Assembly: GCA_002347095.1 (NCBI GenBank)
Contig: DDWZ01000011.1
Span: forward strand, 189,780-253,779
DNA length: 64,000 nucleotides
Direction of reading: 5' to 3'
Origin: Desulfobulbaceae bacterium UBA2273
Lineage (GTDB): Bacteria > Desulfobacterota > Desulfobulbia > Desulfobulbales > Desulfurivibrionaceae
The stretch's first letter is position 1; every line of letters starts with the position of its first letter. A program made the position numbers and the translations under genes. The notes beneath the pieces were generated by a model. That model was not told the origin of the DNA. It saw nothing but the letters and a program-made list of their open reading frames with translations, and ran no database searches. Positions 1-8,114 of this stretch are shown here, one piece after another.

Positions 1-1
1 A

Positions 2-466
2 TACGGGGCAACCGGCCCGGTGTGCCGCGGCTCCGGCATCAATTTTGATGTGCGCAAGCACGAGCCGTATTCCATCTACCCGGAATTCGACTTCGATGTG
101 CCGGTGTACGAGCAATGCGATTCCATGGCCCGCTACATGGTGCGGATGGACGAGATTGAGCAGAGTCTGCGCATTATCGAACAGGCCCTGGATAAATTGC
201 CCGAAGGCCCGGTCATGGCGGAGAAGGTTCCCAAGATCCTCAAGCCCGCCAAGGGCGATTATTACCATGCCGTGGAAACGGCGCGCGGTTCGTTCGGCGT
301 GCGGGTGGTCAGCGACGGGACAAACACCCCGTACCGCTTGAAACTGCGTTCCCCAACCTTTTCCAATTTGAGCCTTTTTGGCGAGGCCTGTCAGGGCATG
401 CTGCTGCCTGACGCCCTTGCCTTGATGGGAAGCCTGGATTTGGTCATCCCTGAGATAGACAGGTAA
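2..466 (+). CDS. nuoD: NADH-quinone oxidoreductase subunit D, C-terminal fragment
   Basis: Last 154 residues of the 49-kDa complex I subunit, which with NuoB forms the quinone-reduction site in the peripheral arm. The gene enters from the left edge, so the start codon is outside the window; base 2 is the first in-frame base. The blocks around GSGINFDVRKHEPYS, DFDVPVYEQCDS, RMDEIEQSLRIIEQAL and the terminal SLDLVIPEIDR match the conserved C-terminus of NuoD. It lies 11 bases before nuoH in the same direction. Direct adjacency of D and H means nuoE, nuoF and nuoG are not in their usual place between them. Confidence 0.95.
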   Translation, partial: YGATGPVCRGSGINFDVRKHEPYSIYPEFDFDVPVYEQCDSMARYMVRMDEIEQSLRIIEQALDKLPEGPVMAEKVPKILKPAKGDYYHAVETARGSFGVRVVSDGTNTPYRLKLRSPTFSNLSLFGEACQGMLLPDALALMGSLDLVIPEIDR

Positions 467-477
467 GGAGCTTCGTT

Positions 478-1470
478 ATGTATGTGGATCCTGAAATAAT
501 ACGGCTGCTGGCATTCCTCGTCGGAGTGATCGCCTTTGCCGCCCTGAACGCCGCCTACCTGGTCTGGCTTGAGCGCAAAGAGGCCGCGCATATCCAGCGG
601 AGGATCGGACCCAAGGAGGTCGGCCCCTTTGGCCTGCTCCAGCCTTTGGTCGACGGCATCAAGCTGATGACCAAGCAGCTCATTGTGCCGGCCGGGGTTG
701 ATCCGGTCCTGTTCAAGATCGCTCCGATCCTGGTCATGGTCCCAGCGATCATGAGCTTTGTCACCATCCCCTTCAGCGATACGCTGGTGGCGCGGAATCT
801 GGACATCGGCCTCTTGGCCATCTTCGCCTTTGCCTCGGTGAACGTCTTGGGTCTTCTCCTGGGCGCTTGGGGCTCGCGCAACAAGTATGCGGTTATCTCC
901 GCGGCCCGTGTGGTTTCCCAGAACGTGGCCTACGAGATTCCCATGCTGGTCACGGTGGTGACCCTGGTGATGATCAGCGGCACCATGAATCTCAGTAAGA
1001 TCGTGGGGCTGCAGTTGGGCGGCTTCTGGAACTGGAATATTTTCAACCTTTCCGCCAGCCCCCTGATGCCCATTGCTTTTTTGATCTTCTTTGTCTGCAT
1101 GCTGGCCGAGACCAACCGGGCGCCTTTCGACATGGCCGAGGCGGAGAGCGAGCTGGTGGCCGGCGCTTTTACCGAGTACTCGGGCATGGGCTTCGGCGTC
1201 TTTTTCATGGGCGAGTATGCCAACATCGTCATCGGCGCCAGTGTGGCCACCATCCTTTTCCTGGGCGGCTGGGATTGTCCCTTCGGGCTTTTCCCCGGGG
1301 TGCACTGGTTCCTGATCAAGATGTACTTCCTGATCTTCACAGTCATCTGGATCCGTTGGACCTATCCGCGCACAACCTTTTACGGGCTGCTCAATCTTTC
1401 CTGGAAGATTTTGATCCCGATCTCCTTTGTTAACCTGATTCTTACCAGTGCCATGTTGAAGGTGTTTTAA
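478..1470 (+). CDS. nuoH: NADH-quinone oxidoreductase subunit H
   Basis: Membrane subunit that joins the quinone cavity to the proton-pumping arm of complex I. The protein has 330 residues with about eight hydrophobic segments, close to the usual family length. Signature blocks are GPFGLLQPLVDGIKL near residues 60-75 and AETNRAPFDMAEAESELVAG near 211-230, the acidic loop lining the quinone site. A TAAGGAG ribosome site precedes the ATG. nuoI follows after two bases, so the genes are one transcript. Confidence 0.97.
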   Translation: MYVDPEIIRLLAFLVGVIAFAALNAAYLVWLERKEAAHIQRRIGPKEVGPFGLLQPLVDGIKLMTKQLIVPAGVDPVLFKIAPILVMVPAIMSFVTIPFSDTLVARNLDIGLLAIFAFASVNVLGLLLGAWGSRNKYAVISAARVVSQNVAYEIPMLVTVVTLVMISGTMNLSKIVGLQLGGFWNWNIFNLSASPLMPIAFLIFFVCMLAETNRAPFDMAEAESELVAGAFTEYSGMGFGVFFMGEYANIVIGASVATILFLGGWDCPFGLFPGVHWFLIKMYFLIFTVIWIRWTYPRTTFYGLLNLSWKILIPISFVNLILTSAMLKVF

Positions 1471-1472
1471 CC

Positions 1473-1913
1473 ATGATCGACTATCTCAGAGAGATTATCA
1501 GCGGGACCTGGAGCCTGTTTGTCGGCCTGGGGATTACCATCCGGTATTTTTTCCAGCCGGTGGTGACGGTGCAGTATCCGCACCAGACCTTGCCCATGAC
1601 CCCGCGCTTTCGGGGGCATATCGAGCTGGTGAAGGACGAGGAAACCGGCGAGACCAAGTGCATTGTCTGCGGCATGTGCCAGAAGGCGTGTCCTTCGAAC
1701 TGCATCACGGTGAATGGCGAAAAACGGGAAGGGGTCAAGGGCAAGGTGTTGACCGAGTACACCCTGGATTTCACCAAATGCAGTCTGTGCGGGCTCTGTG
1801 TCGAAAGCTGTCCGACCGCGGCAATCACCTTTTCCAAGGATTACAACCTCGCTGGCGTCAGAAAGGAAGCGTACATCTTTGATCTCAAAAAACGTTTGGA
1901 GGCAAAGAACTGA
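1473..1913 (+). CDS. nuoI: NADH-quinone oxidoreductase subunit I
   Basis: Ferredoxin-like subunit carrying clusters N6a and N6b, which pass electrons to NuoB. The 146-residue protein has two 4Fe-4S motifs, CIVCGMCQKACPSNC at about residues 62-76 and CSLCGLCVESCPT at about 103-115, each followed by the usual proline. The N-terminus has a short hydrophobic or amphipathic stretch, as in other NuoI proteins. Its stop overlaps the nuoJ ATG by one base, indicating translational coupling. Confidence 0.96.
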   Translation: MIDYLREIISGTWSLFVGLGITIRYFFQPVVTVQYPHQTLPMTPRFRGHIELVKDEETGETKCIVCGMCQKACPSNCITVNGEKREGVKGKVLTEYTLDFTKCSLCGLCVESCPTAAITFSKDYNLAGVRKEAYIFDLKKRLEAKN

Positions 1914-2437
1914 TGGTGTCCCTGTTTTCGGTTGAAGGCCTTTCCGGCCTCTTGTTTTTCTGCTTTATCGGGCTGACCCTGGCTGGGGCTGTTATTGCCA
2001 CCAGCGCCCGCAGCCTGATCCGCAGCGTGGCAGGGCTGGCCCTCTGCTTTCTTGGGGTGGCCGGGCTCTACTACTATCTCAACAGCCCCTTTGTCGCCCT
2101 GATGCAGATCCTGATCTATGTTGGCGCGGTTTGTGTCACCATCATCTTTGCCGTGATGCTGGCCGGATCGTCCGAGCTCAAACAGCTCACCCAGCGCAAC
2201 GGGCTGGTCGGCCCCCTGGCTATCCTGGCCAGCGGAATTTTGGTCTTTGCCTTGGCTGGGCTGGCCCTGAAAACGGAATGGCTTGCCGCTCCTTGCCTGG
2301 TCAATCGCGGCACGGTTGAGGACCTTGGCCAGTCGTTGCTCACCACATACAGCATGAGCTTCGAGCTGATTTCCGTTGTCTTATTGGTGGCGGTGATAGG
2401 CTCGCTGGTTTTGGCCCGGCAGGGGAGGGATAAGTAA
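1913..2437 (+). CDS. nuoJ: NADH-quinone oxidoreductase subunit J
   Basis: Small membrane subunit of complex I (174 residues, about five hydrophobic helices). The segment NSPFVALMQILIYVGAVCVT near residues 57-76 is the conserved NuoJ TM3 region, which contains the pi-bulge helix of the E-channel. It overlaps nuoI and nuoK by one base each, as expected in a tightly coupled nuo operon. Confidence 0.95.
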   Translation: MVSLFSVEGLSGLLFFCFIGLTLAGAVIATSARSLIRSVAGLALCFLGVAGLYYYLNSPFVALMQILIYVGAVCVTIIFAVMLAGSSELKQLTQRNGLVGPLAILASGILVFALAGLALKTEWLAAPCLVNRGTVEDLGQSLLTTYSMSFELISVVLLVAVIGSLVLARQGRDK

Positions 2438-2763
2438 TGGAAATTCTTGTGCTCAGCAACAGCCTGCACACCTATCTGGTGATCGGCGCCCTGCTTTTCG
2501 GCATCGGCTTTTACGGCCTGGTCCAGCGCCAGACCTTTATCGGCATGTTGATCTCCGCGGAATTGATCTTAAGCGGAGCGTCCCTCAACTTCATGGCCTT
2601 TAACCGTTTTTTGGCCCCTGATCCCACGGTGGGGCAGGTCTTTACTCTGTTCATCATGGCCATTGCCGCTGCCGAGTGCGCCATTGCCCTGAGCATAATC
2701 ATCGCCGTCTATCGGAACTACAAATCCATCGACACCGAAGATGTCGTGGATCTGCAAGGTTAG
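2437..2763 (+). CDS. nuoK: NADH-quinone oxidoreductase subunit K
   Basis: Three-helix membrane subunit of complex I with 108 residues, the normal length. Two buried glutamates of the family are visible: one in the helix containing LISAELILSGASLNFMAF and one in IMAIAAAECAIALSIII. These carry the hydrophilic axis between NuoH and the antiporter subunits. The start overlaps the nuoJ stop (TAATG). Twenty bases separate it from the next antiporter gene. Confidence 0.95.
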   Translation: MEILVLSNSLHTYLVIGALLFGIGFYGLVQRQTFIGMLISAELILSGASLNFMAFNRFLAPDPTVGQVFTLFIMAIAAAECAIALSIIIAVYRNYKSIDTEDVVDLQG

Positions 2764-2783
2764 AGAGGAAAGGAATAAGGGAC

Positions 2784-4289
2784 ATGGATACAATTGTTTC
2801 CGTAAAACCGCTGCTCGCCATACTGACGGCCCTGGCCGGGGCTGTTCTCGTGATGATGTCCGGTCGCAAGCCCAATATCAGGGAGTCGTGGTCCTTTATC
2901 GCGGCGGTGACGATGTTCGGCATCATCGCCTCGATGATCACCACCGTTGCCCCGGCGCCCCTGGGCGAGGGCAAGACCATCGTCTATCAGTTGTTCCGGA
3001 TACTGCCTGGCGTTTCCGTCACCCTGCGGGTAGACGCCTTTTCCATGATCTTCGCCGTGGTCGCCTCCTTTCTCTGGATGCTGGCGGTGTTCTATTCCTT
3101 GGGCTATATGCGCGGGTTGCACGAGCATGCGCAGACCCGGTTCAACGCCTGTTTCGCCCTGTCCCTGTTCGGCGCCATCGGCGTGGCTTTTTCCGACAAT
3201 CTTTTCACCCTCTATCTCTTCTACGAGATCGTCAGCATCTGCACCTACCCGCTGGTTGCCCATCATCAAGATGAAGAGGGCTACGAGGGAGCCAAGAAGT
3301 ACATCGTCTATCTGACCACCACGGCCAAGGGTTTGGTGCTGCCTGCCATGATCCTCATCTATGTGCTCACCGGCACCCTTGATTTTGCCGACAACATCCG
3401 CACCGGCATCTTCTCCGGCGGCACCGTTGATGCTCACGGCGCCCTGGTGACCATGCTTTATGTCTTCTGTCTCCTGGGTTTCGCCAAGAACGGCATCATG
3501 CCTTTCCACAACTGGCTTCCCGGCGCCATGGTGGCCCCGACCCCGGTTTCCGCTTTGTTGCATGCCGTGGCCGTGGTCAAGGTCGGCGTGTTCTGCACCA
3601 CCAGGGTCATGCTCTATGTCTTTGGCACCGATGTGATGCATGGGTTGAATCTTGGTATCCCCACCGCTTATTTTGTTTCCTTCACCATCCTGGTGGCCTC
3701 GATCATCGCCCTGTCCAAGGATAACCTCAAGGCCCGGCTCGCCTATTCCACGGTGAGTCAGCTCTCCTACATTATCCTCGGCGTGGCTCTCCTTACCCCC
3801 AGCGGCATTCAGGGCGGGCTGGTGCATATCGCCAACCATGCCTTTTCCAAGATCACCCTGTTTTTCTGCGCCGGCGCCATCTATGTGGCAACCCACAAGA
3901 AATGCATCTCCGAGATGAGCGGCCTGGGCCGGACCATGCCCTTCACCTTTGCCGCCTTCGGCATCGCCTCGCTCAGCATGATCGGCGCGCCGCCGGTTGC
4001 CGGGTTTGTCACCAAATGGAAACTCCTGGTCGGGACCATGGAAATGGAGTCCCACTATATCGGCATTTTGCTGGTACTGCTGGCCTCCACCCTGCTGAAC
4101 GTGGCCTATTTCGCGCCGGTGACCTATCGGGCTTTCTTCGGTAAACGGCCGGAAGGCGAAGTTTACGAAGGGGTTAAGGAGGCGCCTCTGGCCATGGTGG
4201 TGCCCATCATGATTGCCGCGATCATCTCGGTGGTCATCGGCATCTACCCTGATTTTATGATGAACTTTGTCAAGGCGGTGACGGGATGA
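2784..4289 (+). CDS. Complex I antiporter-like subunit, MrpD-type (first copy, nuoL position)
   Basis: Proton-translocating membrane protein of the NuoL/M/N-MrpD superfamily (501 residues, about 14 helices). The paired charges are present: Glu148 in the TM5 region (LFYEIVSICTYPL) and Lys235 in FAKNGIMPFHNWLPGAM. Overall it reads like Mrp antiporter subunit D rather than classical NuoL, and it lacks the long C-terminal lateral-helix extension. The frame is open further upstream, but the ATG at 2784 follows an AGGAATAAGG ribosome site and lies beyond the nuoK stop, so it was chosen. The 83-residue protein downstream overlaps it by four bases. It is a core subunit by position; subunit naming is uncertain. 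Confidence 0.88.
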   Translation: MDTIVSVKPLLAILTALAGAVLVMMSGRKPNIRESWSFIAAVTMFGIIASMITTVAPAPLGEGKTIVYQLFRILPGVSVTLRVDAFSMIFAVVASFLWMLAVFYSLGYMRGLHEHAQTRFNACFALSLFGAIGVAFSDNLFTLYLFYEIVSICTYPLVAHHQDEEGYEGAKKYIVYLTTTAKGLVLPAMILIYVLTGTLDFADNIRTGIFSGGTVDAHGALVTMLYVFCLLGFAKNGIMPFHNWLPGAMVAPTPVSALLHAVAVVKVGVFCTTRVMLYVFGTDVMHGLNLGIPTAYFVSFTILVASIIALSKDNLKARLAYSTVSQLSYIILGVALLTPSGIQGGLVHIANHAFSKITLFFCAGAIYVATHKKCISEMSGLGRTMPFTFAAFGIASLSMIGAPPVAGFVTKWKLLVGTMEMESHYIGILLVLLASTLLNVAYFAPVTYRAFFGKRPEGEVYEGVKEAPLAMVVPIMIAAIISVVIGIYPDFMMNFVKAVTG

Positions 4290-4537
4290 TAGTGAAACTG
4301 ATTGATTTTCTGCGTGACCGGTTGCAACTGGTCATCCGCCTGTCCTATGTCGGGCTGGCGCTTCTGGTGGCTTGGGACGTTGTCTTTGTTTCCAAGGAAC
4401 ATGCCCATACCGCGGCTGAGCGGATCCCGGGTTTCTGGGCGGCTTTCGGCTTTATCGCCTGTGTGGTGATCATCATTGTTTCCAAGTGGTACGGCCACCT
4501 GGGGATCATGACCCGTGAGGATTACTATGATAACTGA
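4286..4537 (+). CDS. Small two-helix membrane protein inside the nuo operon
   Basis: An 83-residue protein with two hydrophobic helices, about residues 18-36 and 50-66, and a charged C-terminus ending YGHLGIMTREDYYDN. Its ATG overlaps the stop of the preceding antiporter subunit (ATGA), and its 3' end overlaps the next antiporter gene by 11 bases, so it is translationally coupled on both sides. I do not recognise it as any canonical Nuo subunit. Position and size suggest an accessory or linker subunit of the enlarged membrane arm; that role is inference. Confidence 0.8.
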   Translation: MIVKLIDFLRDRLQLVIRLSYVGLALLVAWDVVFVSKEHAHTAAERIPGFWAAFGFIACVVIIIVSKWYGHLGIMTREDYYDN

Positions 4538-6323
4538 TTTCTGGCTGCATCCAGCCCTGATACTCATTGTTGGCGCCTTTATCCTGCCGTTTTTGCCCAA
4601 ATGGCTGAAGCGGCCCTATCTGGTCATTGTTCCGACCCTGGCCTTTCTGGATGTGCTCTCCATGCAGGGACAGCACGGCACCTTCGGGGTGGTCCGTTTT
4701 CTCGACTGGTACCTCACCTTTGGCCGGGTGGATGGGTTGAGCATGGTTTTTGCCTACATCATGACCCTAATGTGCATCATCGGCACCATCTACGGGCTGC
4801 ATGTGGAGGATGATTTCCAGCATGTCGCGGCGTGGCTCTATGTGGCAGGCTCATTAGGGGTTATCTTCTGCGCCGATTATCTGGTGCTCTTCCTCTTCTG
4901 GGAGCTGATGGCCTTTGCTTCGGTCTTTCTCGTCTGGTTCCGCAGGCGGCCCGAATCCCTGGCCGTGGGCTACCGCTATCTGCTGGTGCATACCGCGGGC
5001 GGCCTCGCCCTGCTGGCCGGGTTGATTCTTCGTTACCAGGCCACCGGCGGCGACCTCTCCTTCGGCCCCATCGGCGTGGGCAGCCCGAGCCTTTCCACCT
5101 ACCTGATCATGATCGGTTTTCTCCTGAATGCCGCAGTGCCGCCGTTCCATGCTTGGCTGCCTGACGCCTACGGGGAAGCGACCGTTACCGGCGCGGTTTT
5201 CATGTGCGCCTTCACCACGAAAACCGCGGTTTATGCCCTGGCCCGCGCCTTTGCTGGCATGGAGATTTTGGTGCCGCTGGGGGTGTGCATGGCCCTCTAC
5301 GGTGTTGTCTACGCGGTGCTTGAAAACGATGCCCGGCGACTGCTGGCCTACCACATCATCAGCCAGGTCGGCTACATGGTGGCAGGGGTGGGCATCGGCA
5401 CCGAGCTAGCCATCAACGGCGCCTGCGCCCACGCCTTTGCCCATATCCTCTACAAGGGTTTGCTGTTCATGGGCTGCGGGTCGGTGCTGCATATGACCGG
5501 CAAGAGCAAGTTCTCAGAACTGGGCGGCCTGTACAAAAAAATGCCCATGGCCTTTGTTTTTACCATGATCGGAGGGCTGTCCATCTCCGCCTTTCCGCTC
5601 TTTTCCGGCTTTGTCAGCAAGGCGATGATCGTGGCTGCAGGCTTTGAGGTCCACAACTACTGGGCCGCCTTCCTGCTGACCCTGGCCTCGGCCGGCACCT
5701 TTCTCCACACCGGTCTTAAGGTGCCCTATTTCATCTGGTTCGGCAAAAACAACTGCAGCAAGGAAACCTGGGACAAGGCCGCGGATCCGCCATGGAACAT
5801 GCAGCTCGGCATGGGTATTGCCGCTTTCCTCTGCATCCTGATCGGCAGCTACACCCCGTATCTCTATAACATGCTGCCGTATCCGCAGATTGCCGCGGGC
5901 TATCATCCGTACACCGCGTATCATTTGTCGGAGACCTTGCAGATTCTCCTCTTTACCGCCGTGGGCTTCTTTTTGCTCATCAAGAAGCTGGCGCCGGAGC
6001 CCAAGATCAGCATCGATCTGGACTGGTTCTATCGCATGGGCGGCCGCGGATTTCTTTGGCTGGCGAAAAGACCCATCCAGTGGGCAGACAGTTGTGTCAG
6101 CGAGGGGTATCGTTACATCGGATTGATGCCGTTGATGACCACGGCCAAGTTCTGGTCCTGGTTTGACTGGCACGCCATTGACGGTGTGGTCGACGGCCTG
6201 GCAAAAACGGTGCGCAACATCGGCGGCCTGGTGCGGCGGCTGCAGAGCGGCCAGTTGCAGTACAATATTTTTTATGCGGTATCCTTTGTTGCAGTTGCTC
6301 TGGTCCTGTACGTATTTGCCTAA
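4527..6323 (+). CDS. Complex I antiporter-like subunit with NuoL-like C-terminus (second copy)
   Basis: NuoL/M/N-MrpD superfamily membrane protein (598 residues). Glu126 in LFLFWELMAFASVF matches the conserved TM5 glutamate. In the TM7 motif, where the other three antiporter subunits here have lysine seven residues before PFH-His, this protein has Asn201 (NAAVPPFHAWLPDAY). After about residue 480 there is an extension with one amphipathic stretch and a final helix, ending in RRLQSGQLQYNIFYAV, which resembles the lateral-helix end of NuoL. An upstream in-frame GTG at 4515 exists, but GAGG six bases before the ATG at 4527 favours the latter. Downstream is a 124-base gap with a dispersed repeat. 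Confidence 0.85.
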   Translation: MITDFWLHPALILIVGAFILPFLPKWLKRPYLVIVPTLAFLDVLSMQGQHGTFGVVRFLDWYLTFGRVDGLSMVFAYIMTLMCIIGTIYGLHVEDDFQHVAAWLYVAGSLGVIFCADYLVLFLFWELMAFASVFLVWFRRRPESLAVGYRYLLVHTAGGLALLAGLILRYQATGGDLSFGPIGVGSPSLSTYLIMIGFLLNAAVPPFHAWLPDAYGEATVTGAVFMCAFTTKTAVYALARAFAGMEILVPLGVCMALYGVVYAVLENDARRLLAYHIISQVGYMVAGVGIGTELAINGACAHAFAHILYKGLLFMGCGSVLHMTGKSKFSELGGLYKKMPMAFVFTMIGGLSISAFPLFSGFVSKAMIVAAGFEVHNYWAAFLLTLASAGTFLHTGLKVPYFIWFGKNNCSKETWDKAADPPWNMQLGMGIAAFLCILIGSYTPYLYNMLPYPQIAAGYHPYTAYHLSETLQILLFTAVGFFLLIKKLAPEPKISIDLDWFYRMGGRGFLWLAKRPIQWADSCVSEGYRYIGLMPLMTTAKFWSWFDWHAIDGVVDGLAKTVRNIGGLVRRLQSGQLQYNIFYAVSFVAVALVLYVFA

Positions 6324-6362
6324 GCCGTCGTCGCTGTGGCACGATGATTTGATGGCCCATTC

Positions 6363-6423
6363 GGCATAAGGACCCGTAAAGAAAGGGGCCCCCGAGCATA
6401 GCGTATTTCGTAACGGCTCCTAA
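6363..6423 (+). repeat. Dispersed palindromic repeat, family 1, copy A
   Basis: Begins GGCATAAGGACCCGTAAAG and ends TTTCGTAACGGCTCCTAA. The two ends are imperfect inverted repeats of each other around a variable centre. The same layout occurs at 7998-8055, 17068-17128 and 52175-52233. This copy lies between the second antiporter gene and nuoM. Confidence 0.75.
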
Positions 6424-6447
6424 TTTTTATTACTGAGGATAGTGGGA

Positions 6448-7971
6448 ATGGACTTTTTGATAATGAATGCGATGGGGTTTCCCATTCTGAGCGCCCTGAT
6501 CTTTCTGCCCTTGGTCGGCGCCCTGATTTTGTTATGTATTCCCGGGGATACAGCGGCCAAGAATTGGACGATGCTGGTGACCGTGGTCACGGCGCTGGTC
6601 TCCCTGCCTCTCTACTGGAATTTTGATGCGACCACCGCGAAATATCAGTTTGGCGAACACGCCTCCTGGATCTCCGCCCTGAATATCAACTATACCCTGG
6701 GCATCGACGGCATTTCCCTGCTGCTGGTTCTGCTGACCACCCTGATCATGCCCCTGTGCGTGCTCGGATCCTGGCGCTATATCGACAAGCGGGTCAAGGA
6801 ATTCATGATCTGTCTGCTGCTCATGGAAACCTCCATGCTCGGCGTGTTCATGGCCCTTGATTTCATTCTCTTTTACCTGTTGTGGGAAGCGATGCTCATC
6901 CCCATGTACCTGTTGATCGCGGTTTGGGGCGGACCGCGCAAGGTGTATGCTTCGACCAAATTTTTCCTCTACACCCTGGCGGGCTCGGTCCTGTTGCTTG
7001 TTGCCATCATCGGCCTCTATCTTGACCAAGGCACTTTCAGTATTCCCGCCCTGATGGGACAGGATTATTCCACCACCTTTCAGATTGTGGTTTTCCTCGC
7101 CTTTTTCCTGGCTTTTGCCATCAAGGTGCCGATGTTCCCCTTCCATACCTGGCTGCCCGCCGCCCATGTCGAGGCGCCCACCGCCGGCAGTGTTATTCTG
7201 GCCTCGATCCTGTTGAAAATGGGCACCTACGGCTTCTTGCGCTTTTGTCTGCCCATCACCCCGGAAGCCACCATACTGTTCATCCCCTACATTCTCTGGC
7301 TTTCGGTGGTTGGTATTCTGTATGGCGGCTTCACCGCCCTGGCCCAGCAGGACATGAAGAAGCTGATTGCCTATTCCAGCGTCGGGCATATGGGCTTTGT
7401 CACCCTTGGTATCTTTGTGCTCAACCAGCAGGGCATCGAGGGGGCGCTTTTGCAGATGATCAATCACGGTATCACCACCGGCGCCCTCTTTTTCTGCGTG
7501 GGCATGATTTACGAGCGTACCCATAGCCGGGAGCTGGACGCTGCGGCTGGTCTCGGCAAATACATGCCGGTGTATGTGAGCTTTCTTGCTTTTTTCTCGC
7601 TGTCTTCCCTTGCCTTCCCCGGAACCAACAGTTTTGTCGGGGAGTTTATGATCCTGGTTGGCGGTTTTGCCAACAATAAGATCGTGACAGCCTTCGCCAT
7701 TCCGGGGGCGGTGTTGGCTGCCGCTTACATGTTCCGCATGCTCCAGAGGGTGGCGTGGGGCAGGCCTGTGAATCCGGATCATTCCGGGATCTTGGATCTC
7801 AATGTCCGGGAAATTGTAACCCTGGCGCCCTTGCTCTTCTTCGTTTTCTGGATTGGTCTGTCGCCCGAGCCTTTCCTGAGGGTGATGCATGTGAGCGTTA
7901 CCCACCTCATCGAGCAGGTGGGGTTTGCCTCGGACGGTGCTGTTTCTGTCGCAAAGCTGATGATTCCGTAA
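6448..7971 (+). CDS. nuoM: NADH-quinone oxidoreductase subunit M
   Basis: Proton-pumping antiporter-like subunit of complex I (507 residues, about 14 helices). It has the NuoM TM5 glutamate Glu147 (LLWEAMLIPMYLLI), the channel lysine Lys226 (AIKVPMFPFHTWLPAAHVEA) and the following ILLKMGTYGFLR segment. The ATG at 6448 is used because GAGG lies nine bases upstream; an in-frame GTG at 6442 would be too close to it. Copies of repeat family 1 flank the gene on both sides in opposite orientation. Confidence 0.95.
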   Translation: MDFLIMNAMGFPILSALIFLPLVGALILLCIPGDTAAKNWTMLVTVVTALVSLPLYWNFDATTAKYQFGEHASWISALNINYTLGIDGISLLLVLLTTLIMPLCVLGSWRYIDKRVKEFMICLLLMETSMLGVFMALDFILFYLLWEAMLIPMYLLIAVWGGPRKVYASTKFFLYTLAGSVLLLVAIIGLYLDQGTFSIPALMGQDYSTTFQIVVFLAFFLAFAIKVPMFPFHTWLPAAHVEAPTAGSVILASILLKMGTYGFLRFCLPITPEATILFIPYILWLSVVGILYGGFTALAQQDMKKLIAYSSVGHMGFVTLGIFVLNQQGIEGALLQMINHGITTGALFFCVGMIYERTHSRELDAAAGLGKYMPVYVSFLAFFSLSSLAFPGTNSFVGEFMILVGGFANNKIVTAFAIPGAVLAAAYMFRMLQRVAWGRPVNPDHSGILDLNVREIVTLAPLLFFVFWIGLSPEPFLRVMHVSVTHLIEQVGFASDGAVSVAKLMIP

Positions 7972-7997
7972 CGGAATTTTTTAATGATTTAAGGAAC

Positions 7998-8055
7998 TTA
8001 GGAGCGGTTGCGAAATAACCAATACAGCGACCATTTCGTTACCGCTCTGTATGCC
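7998..8055 (-). repeat. Dispersed palindromic repeat, family 1, copy B
   Basis: Reverse-complement orientation relative to copy A. Read on the minus strand it runs GGCATACAGAGCGGTAACG to TTTCGCAACCGCTCCTAA. The arm bases GAGCGG and CCGCTC have changed together relative to the GAGCCG/CGGCTC arms of other copies, so pairing is kept. It lies between nuoM and nuoN. Confidence 0.75.
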
Positions 8056-8114
8056 GGTCGCGGCATTAAACGTTGTAGTTATTTTTGAACAACGGCTTAC
8101 GCAAAGGATACAAA

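Noticed and set aside
391..1305. 304-codon minus-strand open frame opposite nuoH
   Set aside because: Its product is rich in His, Gly, Gln and Asp, as expected for a reading-frame shadow of a GC-rich membrane gene, and nuoH is certain.
6363..8055. Repeat copies A and B as a CRISPR or insertion-sequence boundary
   Set aside because: Only two copies, inverted, with no spacer array and no transposase between them; nuoM is a normal operon gene.
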